From contig CAWFXI010000010.1 in NCBI GenBank assembly GCA_963819685.1, positions 272,511 to 336,510 on the forward strand: a stretch of DNA of 64,000 nt, given 5' to 3'. Source of the DNA: CAIUGU01 sp963819685 (lineage in GTDB: Bacteria; Pseudomonadota; Gammaproteobacteria; Steroidobacterales; Steroidobacteraceae). Below are positions 35,885 to 44,057 of this stretch, piece by piece. Numbering within the stretch: position 1 is the stretch's first letter; every line of letters starts with the position of its first letter. The translations under genes were made by a program, and so were the position numbers. The notes under the pieces are model-generated. The model was not told the DNA's origin and did no database searches. It saw only the letters and a list, made by a program, of their open reading frames with translations.

Positions 35885-37369
35885 CTAACGCGGTCCCCCT
35901 CTAGAGGACGGACTTGCAGAGTTTTCGGGCTCAGGTGGTGGTTCCGGAGGAATTTCAAAACTCCCTCCCAGCGCCAGGTGGAGATTCGCCCGCTGGGCCA
36001 ATTGTTCGCTTTGCACGCGCAGCGAAGCCAGCCGCGCGGATTGCACGTTGATCTGCTGTTGCTGGACGGCGCGCAGATCGGCTCTGCCGACACGATAGTT
36101 CGACTGCTCCAGCACGAGGGCTCGCTGGCTGTCGGCTACGACTCGTTGCAGGAGTTGATCACGTTCGCCCAGCGCTTCTGCAGCGGCGAGCGCGTTCTCC
36201 ACGTCGCCCAGCGCGCGCAGTGCCAGCCGTGCATAGTCGGCAACCGCCTCCTTTTGCTGGGCCGTGCGAATGCCCACTTGCGCAGTCAGCGCGCCGCCCT
36301 GGTAAAGCGGAGCGATCAATGTCGCCCCCACACCGGCCGTCGGGTTTTCGAAGTCACTCTGCAATTCCAGGATGTCGCTCTGAATGGCCGCGACATTGGC
36401 GTTGAGGGTGATCCGCGGCAGGCGCGCCGCCTTGGCTTCTCCGACGCGATTGAAGGCAGCAGCCACGCGACGCTCGGCGGCGACCATGTCCGGACGTCGT
36501 TCCAGCATTTCGAGTGGCAACCCGGCGGGGACGGGGCCGGGAAGCATGGGAAGATCGTGGCGTGCCGCAAGTTCCGCGGCGGGATAGCGACCGAGCAACA
36601 GCTCGAGCGCGCGCAGCGTGTTCTCATGGGCGAGTCGCACCTGCCTGGCGGCGTCCTGAAACGAGCCCAGGTTGGCGCGCGCCAACACTACGTCGCGTTC
36701 GTTCCCAGGTCCAATCCGCCAGCGTGTCTCCGCCAGCGTCACCAGCTCCTGCGCGCTCTTTACATTGTCCTCGGCAATCTGCAGCTGCAGCCACGTCTCG
36801 CCGGCGGTGAACCAGCTCTTGGCCATCGTGGCCGCGAGCGATTGCCGTGCAAACTCGAAATCGGCCTGCGTTGAAGCGTAAGTGGCCTCATACGCGTTGC
36901 GGCCATAGCGCGCCCGGCCCCACAGGTCCAGCTCCCACGAGGCCCCAAGCGAGATGCCCTGCAAGGCGGAGCCGACATCACCGCCGCTCGTGTTGAGTCC
37001 GCCGGTACCAAGGAGGTTCACCGTCGGACGCAGGGCAGCCTTCGCGAGCTGGACGTACTGTGCAGCCTGCTCGACGCGTGTGGCACTGACGCGCAGGTCC
37101 GTATTGTTGCCCAGCGCCTCCAGAACCAGCGCGTCAAGCTGCAGATCGCCGAATGAAGCGAGCCAGTTGTCCGCGATGGGGCCTGTGCTGGCGCCTTGCT
37201 TCCACGCTTGCTCCGGCGTGAGCTTGCTTAGCGTGGCATCCTGCTGGCGTATCTCTTCGGTCTTTGGCGGCGCCAGCGTCGGGCAACCCGCAACGAGCGC
37301 AGTCCCGCAGACAAGCAACAGTCGGATACCGACTGAAGCCTTGTTGCCTTGGGCGGTGCTCGTATCCAT
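35885..37369 (-). CDS. NodT-family outer-membrane factor lipoprotein
   Basis: A TolC-like protein of about 494 residues. The signal peptide ends in the lipobox ALVAGC, then DNWLASFGDLQLDALVLEALGNNTDLRVSATRVEQ, the SWELDLWGRARYGRNAYEATYAS strand-turn motif and LERRPDMVAAERRVAAAFNRVGEAKAARLP typical of the family. The Pro-rich tail (FEIPPEPPPEPENS) is usual for NodT. It follows the YiaV-like adaptor gene with no gap; starts at 37369, 37381 or a TTG at 37387 are possible. With that adaptor it could form an exit path. Confidence 0.88.
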   Translation of the reverse strand: MDTSTAQGNKASVGIRLLLVCGTALVAGCPTLAPPKTEEIRQQDATLSKLTPEQAWKQGASTGPIADNWLASFGDLQLDALVLEALGNNTDLRVSATRVEQAAQYVQLAKAALRPTVNLLGTGGLNTSGGDVGSALQGISLGASWELDLWGRARYGRNAYEATYASTQADFEFARQSLAATMAKSWFTAGETWLQLQIAEDNVKSAQELVTLAETRWRIGPGNERDVVLARANLGSFQDAARQVRLAHENTLRALELLLGRYPAAELAARHDLPMLPGPVPAGLPLEMLERRPDMVAAERRVAAAFNRVGEAKAARLPRITLNANVAAIQSDILELQSDFENPTAGVGATLIAPLYQGGALTAQVGIRTAQQKEAVADYARLALRALGDVENALAAAEALGERDQLLQRVVADSQRALVLEQSNYRVGRADLRAVQQQQINVQSARLASLRVQSEQLAQRANLHLALGGSFEIPPEPPPEPENSASPSSRGGPR

Positions 37370-37383
37370 TCCTGATCGCATCC

Positions 37384-38565
37384 TCAATGGAGCTTGAGGA
37401 TCAGCCAGTCGAGCTTGGCGCTGACGCGCAGGATGATCTTGCGGATGACATGGAGGAAATGCCCGCTATCGGTGTATATCGCTCCAGCTCCGTGCGCGCC
37501 TGCGGCCAGGAATATACCCTCGTCCTTGCCGTCCACGAGCAAGCGGACCGCAAGCGCGTTAGGCGGAATGGGCGCCACGCCAGCCGAAGTGCTGGCCCCG
37601 CCAATGGGCAACTGCCCCTGCGCGGTGGCCCACATGATGGAATCCACTTTCAGCTTCACAATGCGGCCCGGATACTGCTTGAAGGAAACTTCGGCTTCCT
37701 GCTCGGGCTTGATCTTGCGGACTTCATTCTGATTATAGATGGCGAGAATCCACTGTTCGTCCTCGACAAAGGTCATCACCGGTTGCGTCACCATGATGCT
37801 GGCCACCGCACCGGGGCGCAGCGCAACCGAAACCACCGTGCCGTTCGCCGGTGCGTAAAAGGTCGTCTGATCGAGATTCCACTGCGCATCTGCGAGTTGG
37901 GCTTCGGCCTGCGCGATCTGGGCCTTGACCTGCGCGACTTCATCCTGCTCGCCATCCGAGGTCTTGGCGGCCAATTTCTCCCGCACCTGCGACTGATTGG
38001 CGACGCTCGTTGCCAGCTGGCCTTCCAGTTCGGCGAGCTGGGCCGCAGCCTGCTGCTGGTCGAATTTGTTGCCAGCACCGGTTGCGGCAAGTTCCCGGAA
38101 TTGTTCCAGGCGCAGGCGGGTGAGTTCCAGGTTGGCATTCGTCGACCTGACCTGGCCAGTGGAGGACTTCAATTGTTCGTCCAGGGTTCGCTGGTTGGCT
38201 TGCGCCGTCAGCAGTTTGGCGCGGAGCATGGACAGGTTGGCTTCGGCGGCCTTTACATCCAGCTCAAATGGTACGGGGTCGATCTTGAACAGCACATCGC
38301 CCTTCTTGATCGGACGGTTTGCCTCGACAGGCACTTCCGTTACGCGGCCGGTGACTCGTGGCACCACAGGCACGACATAGTTGATCACTCGCACGTCTGC
38401 TGAAGACGGCGCGACGATGTTCAGAAAGAGAATCAGCGCCGTCAGCCCAACGATCGGGATCGTGATGGTGATGACCTGGCTGACGATGTTCCAGGGCAAC
38501 CACTTGAACTTGAAGAAGACCAGCCACGCGAAATACGAATAAATGCCGAGCAGGATGATTTCCAT
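37384..38565 (-). CDS. HlyD-family secretion adaptor, YiaV/YibH-like
   Basis: A 393-residue inner-membrane adaptor. Two N-terminal TMs (IILLGIYSYFAWLVFFKF and VSQVITITIPIVGLTALILFLNIV) precede lipoyl halves around a long coiled coil rich in Gln/Ala/Glu (from ELDVKAAEANLSMLRAKLL to VAQVKAQIAQAEAQLADAQ), then APANGTVVSVALRPGAVAS. Two TMs at the start distinguish the YiaV/YibH branch from ordinary one-TM HlyD. It lies 3 bases after a DUF3302 gene, the same pairing as yiaW-yiaV of E. coli. Its transported substrate is unknown. Confidence 0.85.
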   Translation of the reverse strand: MEIILLGIYSYFAWLVFFKFKWLPWNIVSQVITITIPIVGLTALILFLNIVAPSSADVRVINYVVPVVPRVTGRVTEVPVEANRPIKKGDVLFKIDPVPFELDVKAAEANLSMLRAKLLTAQANQRTLDEQLKSSTGQVRSTNANLELTRLRLEQFRELAATGAGNKFDQQQAAAQLAELEGQLATSVANQSQVREKLAAKTSDGEQDEVAQVKAQIAQAEAQLADAQWNLDQTTFYAPANGTVVSVALRPGAVASIMVTQPVMTFVEDEQWILAIYNQNEVRKIKPEQEAEVSFKQYPGRIVKLKVDSIMWATAQGQLPIGGASTSAGVAPIPPNALAVRLLVDGKDEGIFLAAGAHGAGAIYTDSGHFLHVIRKIILRVSAKLDWLILKLH

Positions 38566-38568
38566 GGG

Positions 38569-39087
38569 TCAGACCACTTCGCTTCCGGCTGCCGGCTGGG
38601 CAGAGCGCCTGGCTTCAATCTCTGCAATGCGTTGGCGCAGCTGCATGAGCTCCTCGGTGTCGTCATGCGCTGCAGGCTGGGCCTCGTCTTCGTGGCCGTG
38701 CGGCACTTTGTCCGTGCCGTAAGCCATCTTGTACATCACGGGCTTGGAGTAGGCCCAGAGCCACGCGAGCGGCCAGAGCAGACCGCCGAAAAACAGGGAC
38801 AGGATGCACAGCGTCTGGATGGCCTTGGCCTGCGGGTGCTGCTTCTGCTCGGCAATCTTCTCCGGAAGAATGTGCACCAGCCAGAACGCGCCGATGGCCA
38901 CGACCGGCACAACAAGAAGCACGACCCATGACATCACGTCGGCCGCCGTATCGAGTGCCTCGCCCGCGAGAAACGCGGCTTGCGCATTGCCCGCAAGCAA
39001 GAGCGAAACCGCCAGGAATGCGCGCCGAAGGTGCAGAGTGGGCGATTGCCGGGCTCGGGGCTTAGGGAATCCCACCAATGGCTTCAT
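38569..39087 (-). CDS. DUF3302-family membrane protein, YiaW-like
   Basis: A 172-residue protein with a cleavable or first hydrophobic segment (LRRAFLAVSLLLAGNAQAAFL), TM2 (VMSWVVLLVVPVVAIGAFWLVHILPEKIAEQKQHPQAKAIQ) and TM3 (TLCILSLFFGGLLWPLAWLWAYSKPV), which carries the family's signature PEKIAEQKQHPQ and LFFGGLLWPLAWLWAY. The C-terminus is a short Glu/Arg-rich coiled coil. In E. coli YiaW is encoded with the adaptor YiaV, and the same order is seen here. Role unknown; the pair probably forms a membrane complex. Confidence 0.85.
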   Translation of the reverse strand: MKPLVGFPKPRARQSPTLHLRRAFLAVSLLLAGNAQAAFLAGEALDTAADVMSWVVLLVVPVVAIGAFWLVHILPEKIAEQKQHPQAKAIQTLCILSLFFGGLLWPLAWLWAYSKPVMYKMAYGTDKVPHGHEDEAQPAAHDDTEELMQLRQRIAEIEARRSAQPAAGSEVV

Positions 39088-39096
39088 AGTCGGGCC

Positions 39097-40506
39097 TCAT
39101 CTGACGAGCTTGTACTGGAAACTGAACTGCAGCCGGCTTGCATCGCCAGTATTGCCGTTGCGCGTTTCCTTGTCACCGTAAATGTACTCGAGACCCAGGT
39201 ACATGTTGTTGCTCGGGGCCCAGATGAGGTTGGCCTGCAGATAATTGGTGTTGTCATAGGCGAAACCGCCCTGTTCGGCGCGGTTATCCAGTTGCACGTA
39301 GCTGTAGCTGGCCGTTGAACGCAATTGAGTGCTCCAGATGTGGCGATAGCCCAGCATCCACCCGGAGGTGGTCAGTGTCTGCAGGTTGCCATTGGCGTCG
39401 ATCACCGCCCCACTGCCCGAAGGAAGATCCTGAACATAACGTCCCATGCCATCACCGTAGCTGACGCTCGCAAGTACGCTGTCTGCGCCAAGCACCTTGA
39501 GCGTGCCCGAAACGTTGAGGCCCCAGGCTGCGGTACTGTCCGTTGTCCCTCCGGCGACGTTGTCGTATGCCAGCTCTCGCAAGACTGCGGCCGCCTGGAT
39601 GTGGCCCGGGGCTCCCGTCCAGCGCCATTGCGCGACGAAATCGGGCATGGTGTTTCGGGTATCGCCGCCCGTCGGCACGTTGTAGATGTCGCCTTTGGGT
39701 TGTTCCGCAGCAAACGCCAGATGCATGCTGTCCTTGACGAGCGGAATCGTATAGCGGAACTGCGGCGTGCGCGAAACCGGCAGACTGCCGGGCCCCTCGA
39801 AGTCCAGCGTGTCGGGAATCACGTCTACATCGAGGAAAGTGCTCCAGGTCTGGCCAACAGTAATATTCGCAACCTGCCCGTAAAAGTGACGCAGCCGGTA
39901 ATCCATGGATGGTTGGTTACTGTTGTTGAAGAAGTCGTTCTCGTAGAAGATTTTCAGGGAACCGAGCGGAGTCGGCGCACGCAGCTCGAAGTTGATTCGC
40001 GTCTGTTTCGCATGCAACGCATAGTGCTGGCCCTTGCCATAGTCCGTCTCGCCTTGCACCGGGATGAGGCTGGTCAGGAATGAGTTCGGATTGCCGACCT
40101 TCGTCGAATCGGAAATCGAATCCAGCTTCGCGTAGCCGCCAATCTTGAACCACGTATTGGTTCCGCCAATTTGCGCGAACCCTTTATAACTCGGGTCGAG
40201 CGGGGCGTTACCTGACCGTGGTGCAGAAGACTGCTCGTCACGCATCGTTTCTTCGAGCGGAACCTGCGTCGTCTCCTCCGCGAGGCCCGACTTGGCGGCA
40301 TCGATCTTGGCCTCTGTCGAGGCGCTGGTCTTTTCCAGCTCGGCAATCTTGCGGTTCATCTCCGCGATGGCCTTGTCCATCGTCGCGACCTGGGACTTGA
40401 GGGCCTCCACCTCGCTGGCCTGCTGCGCATGGCCGACTCCGGGCGTACCGGACAACAGCAACGCTGCGGCGACGCTCGAAGTTCCCACTGTCAGATTACG
40501 TTTCAT
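39097..40506 (-). CDS. DcaP-like outer-membrane porin
   Basis: A 469-residue exported protein. After the signal peptide (SSVAAALLLSGTPGVGHA) a coiled coil (VEALKSQVATMDKAIAEMNRKIAELEK, about 33-60) should form a trimeric periplasmic stalk, followed by a 16-strand barrel (YKGFAQIGGTNTWFKIGGYAKLDSI, HAKQTRINFELRAPTPLGSLKIFYENDFF, VGQTWSTFLDVDVIPDTLDFEGP) with the C-terminal strand SRLQFSFQYKLVR. DcaP porins take up dicarboxylates and other anionic solutes. It lies 58 bases after an AspT-type exchanger, so it may admit or release that exchanger's substrates. Confidence 0.88.
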   Translation of the reverse strand: MKRNLTVGTSSVAAALLLSGTPGVGHAQQASEVEALKSQVATMDKAIAEMNRKIAELEKTSASTEAKIDAAKSGLAEETTQVPLEETMRDEQSSAPRSGNAPLDPSYKGFAQIGGTNTWFKIGGYAKLDSISDSTKVGNPNSFLTSLIPVQGETDYGKGQHYALHAKQTRINFELRAPTPLGSLKIFYENDFFNNSNQPSMDYRLRHFYGQVANITVGQTWSTFLDVDVIPDTLDFEGPGSLPVSRTPQFRYTIPLVKDSMHLAFAAEQPKGDIYNVPTGGDTRNTMPDFVAQWRWTGAPGHIQAAAVLRELAYDNVAGGTTDSTAAWGLNVSGTLKVLGADSVLASVSYGDGMGRYVQDLPSGSGAVIDANGNLQTLTTSGWMLGYRHIWSTQLRSTASYSYVQLDNRAEQGGFAYDNTNYLQANLIWAPSNNMYLGLEYIYGDKETRNGNTGDASRLQFSFQYKLVR

Positions 40507-40564
40507 CGTCGCAACTCCTGTCTATTCATTCACTGTTCATCAAAAAGACGCCGCCCTGTCAACG

Positions 40565-42256
40565 TCAACGCGACATCAACAGGACGATCACTGTTCCCCA
40601 TGTGGTCAGCAGCACATGTCCGACCGCCACTGCTCCGGTATAGCCGAGCACGGCAATCGGGCTGCCAGATCTCTCTTGCACTGCGGCCAGGCCCGGCGTG
40701 AACGTCTGTGCACCCGCCAAGCCGCCGAGCAGCAGGATCGGATTGACCTTCAGTACGTAATGACCGAAATACAGTCCGGCGATCTGCGGCACCAGCGTCA
40801 CGACTATGCCGCCCACCCACAAACCGATGCCCGCTTCCTTCAAGGCGGGGATGAAGTCCGGGCCTGCGCCCAGGCCGATCATGGCGACAAACCCCGACAA
40901 CCCCAGCGCCTGCATGAAGGCCACTGCGCCATCCGGGATCTGGCCAAAGATGGGTCGCACGCTGCGGAAGTACCCGACCGCGATGCCGGCCAGCAACGTA
41001 CCGACGCTGGTGCCCAGAAATACATTTGTGCCCCCGACGGGTACGAAGAGGCTCGCGCCCAGCAGCGCACCCAGGAAAATCGCGACGCCGACCACGGCGA
41101 AATCGGTCACGTCCGTCGGACGGACGATCGGGCCGAGCTTGCCTACCACGCGGTCGACTTGTGCTTCGGATCCGGCCAGGGTCAACACGTCGCCGCGTTC
41201 GACAATCGTCCGCGTGCCGATGGGAATTTCCACGGTGCCACGCATGATCTTGCGCAGATATACGCCATGCACTGCATCGTCGCGTGCCAGATCTTCGAGC
41301 GTGCGGCCCACGAAGTCAGGGCGGCTGACGAAAACGTCGTAACTCGCGACCGGGATGCTGAGCAACTCACGATCGTCCACTTCAACAGCCTTTTCCCCCA
41401 GCACTCCGATGAGCACTTCACGGCGACCGCTGACGGCCACCACGTCCCCGACCTGCAGGATCGTCTCCGGCGTGGGCTCCAGCAATTCCTGCCCGCGGCG
41501 AATGCGTTGCACGAAGAGACGGGCACCTGGCAGCAACGCCTCGGCGGCCGCCACGGTCTGGCCTGAAGCCTGGGCCGCTGCGTCTAGCTGGTAAGCACGC
41601 ACCTCGAAAGGCCGCCACGCAGGCACCACACCGACTTTGGTCCGCACAACACCGTATTGGGCCTCGACCTTCTCGGCTTCCGCGCGCAGGTCGATGCCCA
41701 ACAGCTTGGGTCCAAGCGTGCCGCAGACCCAGATGACGCCGAAAGCACCAAATACATAGCAGACGGCGTCTGCAACGGCGATGTGGCTGATCAGCAGGTT
41801 CTTGGCGTCTTCAGCCATCGCCAGTGAATGAATGGCTTCCGTAGCGGTGCCGATCGCGGGCGATTCCGTCAGCGCTCCCGACAACATGCCGGCGGCAAAG
41901 CCGACATCGAGTTCGAGAAACCTGGCAACGAAGTAAGCGGTGCCGAGGCCAACGACCGGCACGAAGAACCCGAGCACTCCGAACCGCCAGCCTTCGCCCT
42001 TCATGGCCTTGAAGAACTTTGGACCGACCGAATAGCCGATGCCGAACATGAACAGCAGGAACACCACCGACTTGGCCATGCTGGAAATCGGCACCTTGAA
42101 AAAGGCGCCGATCAGGATGCCTGCCAGCAATGATCCGGTCGCCCCGCCCAGGCTGAAGCCCTTGAACTTGCGGTTGCCGATCAGATACCCGATCCCGAGG
42201 GAGAGGTATACCGCCATCTCGGGATACTTGGTGAATATCTGCTGCAGCCATTCCAT
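40565..42256 (-). CDS. AspT/YidE-type amino-acid exchanger, paralogue 1
   Basis: A 563-residue transporter of the aspartate:alanine exchanger family: five TMs (YLSLGIGYLIGNRKFKGFSLGG first), a cytoplasmic domain with two TrkA_C modules (about 205-290 and 295-375, the second with RTIVERGDVLTLAGSEAQVDRVVGKLG), then five or six TMs in the YidE/YbjL duplication with the family motif GLAGAQTFTPGLAAVQERSGSPIAVLGYTGAVAVGHVLL. I start it at the ATG at 42254-42256; the longer frame runs into the upstream intergenic region. In AspT the pair Asp/Ala is exchanged electrogenically. The cargo here is not known. Confidence 0.88.
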   Translation of the reverse strand: MEWLQQIFTKYPEMAVYLSLGIGYLIGNRKFKGFSLGGATGSLLAGILIGAFFKVPISSMAKSVVFLLFMFGIGYSVGPKFFKAMKGEGWRFGVLGFFVPVVGLGTAYFVARFLELDVGFAAGMLSGALTESPAIGTATEAIHSLAMAEDAKNLLISHIAVADAVCYVFGAFGVIWVCGTLGPKLLGIDLRAEAEKVEAQYGVVRTKVGVVPAWRPFEVRAYQLDAAAQASGQTVAAAEALLPGARLFVQRIRRGQELLEPTPETILQVGDVVAVSGRREVLIGVLGEKAVEVDDRELLSIPVASYDVFVSRPDFVGRTLEDLARDDAVHGVYLRKIMRGTVEIPIGTRTIVERGDVLTLAGSEAQVDRVVGKLGPIVRPTDVTDFAVVGVAIFLGALLGASLFVPVGGTNVFLGTSVGTLLAGIAVGYFRSVRPIFGQIPDGAVAFMQALGLSGFVAMIGLGAGPDFIPALKEAGIGLWVGGIVVTLVPQIAGLYFGHYVLKVNPILLLGGLAGAQTFTPGLAAVQERSGSPIAVLGYTGAVAVGHVLLTTWGTVIVLLMSR

Positions 42257-42293
42257 GACGGACTTCCCCTTAGCCTGCGGCGACCTCCCCTCC

Positions 42294-43991
42294 TTATGAG
42301 AACAACATCGCGAAGTAGCCGAATACCGTGAGCAGCACGCCGGAGACGGCGTAACCAACCGGGAAGCCGATCCACGGTACGCTGCTACCGATTTCCTTGG
42401 ATGCCTCACGGGCCGGGCCCGAGTGCGACCGCGCCCCGGCGACCCCGCCCATCAACACGGCCGGATTGATCTTCATGAAGTGATAACCAATGATCCACGT
42501 GAGGATGGGTGGAAGCGTGCTGGCGATGAACCCGGCGAGGAAGATGAACAGCGCCACCTTGCCAGTGAGCTGCGCCAGCAGTGTGGACCCCGCGTTGATG
42601 CCGACAATGGCGATGAATGTCACTAGACCGAGATCCTCGAGGATATTGCGGGCGGCATTCGGTGTGTTGCCGAAGAAGCGCAGCCGCGACACGAGCGACG
42701 ACACGAGGATGCCCGACAGCAGCAACCCGCCCGCGTTACCAAGGCCAACGGAGAAATCGCCCACCGGCACATTGATCTGACCGATGAGCAGCCCAAGCAC
42801 CATGCCGCCGGAAAGCGTCAGCAGGTCAGTGGCCGTACTGGGGCGCGCGACTTTGCCAACCACGGCAGCAAGCTGATTGACGGCGCTCTTGAGACCCGTC
42901 ACGAACATCACGTCGAAGCGCTGCAGCTGCGTGTCGGCGCCGAGCGGAATCGGCTCGCCTGCGCGCTCGATACGCGTGAGCTGCAACTGACCGGCAAACT
43001 CCTCGTTGCGGAACTCCTTCAACGCCTTGCCCTCGAGACTCTTGTTCGTCACCAGGATCTCCGCCTGGTCCAGTGGAATGTTGAGCGCTTTGGCGTCGGC
43101 CACTTCCGGCCCGAACAATCCCATATTGGCCGTGAGATCTTCCATGCGGCCGCCAAGTGCGACGACGTCGCCGACCTGCAGGGCCACATCCGCCCCGGCG
43201 CCTACCGTTTCACCCCCACGCACCACATTGACGATGCGGTACTGCGGATGCTTCTGGCGGAACTGCGCGATGGTCTGCCCGGCAGTCGAACTGTTCTCAA
43301 GCTTGTAGGCGCGGAGTCCGGCAGTACGATAGCCCGTCAGGCCCGAGTCATCCACATTGGTGACGCCATGGGCTTTCTCATATTCAATGGCAGCCTGCCT
43401 CGCATCGATGCCCCACCAGCGCGGCAGGTACTTGCAGATCAGGATGATGCCGACCGTGCCCCAGATGTAAGTCACGCCATAGCCAAGCGCGATCATGGCC
43501 GACACCGACTCCGCGGTGCTGCCTTCCGGCAGCTTGTAGGCACCCTGTGTCACGGCCATCTCTGCCGTGCCGATGGCGGCAGACATCGTCTGCGAACCGG
43601 CGAGAATGCCGCCCGCAGCACCTGGCGGCAGCTGGAACCATTTGGCAGTCATCACGACCAGTACGAGTCCCACGACGGCACAGAAGACGGCGAGGATGGT
43701 GAACTTGAGTCCGTCCTTCTTCAGGCTGTTGAAGAACGACGGTCCGACCCGGAGGCCCACCCCGTACATGAACAGGTAATAGAAGAGCGACTTGGCGAAG
43801 TTGTCGAGCTGCAGCTTCACGCCGTAAGTCGACGCCCACGTGGCCAGCGCGCAACCGACGACGACTGCTGCAGCGACCATGCCGAGGCCGTAGCCCTTGA
43901 AGTTGAACTTGCCCACCCAAACCGCCAGGCCGACCGTGAAGAACAACAGGATGTAAGGTTGCGCCTTCAGGAATTCGAAGAATGCTTGCAT
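42294..43991 (-). CDS. AspT/YidE-type amino-acid exchanger, paralogue 2
   Basis: A 565-residue paralogue of the preceding transporter with the same plan: N-terminal TMs (PYILLFFTVGLAVWVGKFNFKGYGLG), GGILAGSQTMSAAIGTAEMAVTQGAYKLP, two TrkA_C modules near 215-385, and C-terminal TMs ending GGVAGARSHSGPAREASKEIGSSVPWIGFPVGYAVSGVLLTVFGYFAMLFS. The family's usual TP(A/G)-L motif reads SHSGPAREAS here, so its substrate may differ from its neighbour's. It lies 37 bases upstream of paralogue 1 and 66 bases after the decarboxylase. A heteromeric or division-of-labour pair is possible. Confidence 0.88.
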   Translation of the reverse strand: MQAFFEFLKAQPYILLFFTVGLAVWVGKFNFKGYGLGMVAAAVVVGCALATWASTYGVKLQLDNFAKSLFYYLFMYGVGLRVGPSFFNSLKKDGLKFTILAVFCAVVGLVLVVMTAKWFQLPPGAAGGILAGSQTMSAAIGTAEMAVTQGAYKLPEGSTAESVSAMIALGYGVTYIWGTVGIILICKYLPRWWGIDARQAAIEYEKAHGVTNVDDSGLTGYRTAGLRAYKLENSSTAGQTIAQFRQKHPQYRIVNVVRGGETVGAGADVALQVGDVVALGGRMEDLTANMGLFGPEVADAKALNIPLDQAEILVTNKSLEGKALKEFRNEEFAGQLQLTRIERAGEPIPLGADTQLQRFDVMFVTGLKSAVNQLAAVVGKVARPSTATDLLTLSGGMVLGLLIGQINVPVGDFSVGLGNAGGLLLSGILVSSLVSRLRFFGNTPNAARNILEDLGLVTFIAIVGINAGSTLLAQLTGKVALFIFLAGFIASTLPPILTWIIGYHFMKINPAVLMGGVAGARSHSGPAREASKEIGSSVPWIGFPVGYAVSGVLLTVFGYFAMLFS

Positions 43992-44057
43992 GACTGGCTG
44001 CCTTTTTGATTGCTTGGATGAACGTTGCCGTGGTCAAGGTTCGCGAGAATCGTCGGT

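Noticed and set aside
40292..41566. 424-residue plus-strand open frame
   Set aside because: Shadow of AspT paralogue 1; composition dominated by His, Gln and Arg.
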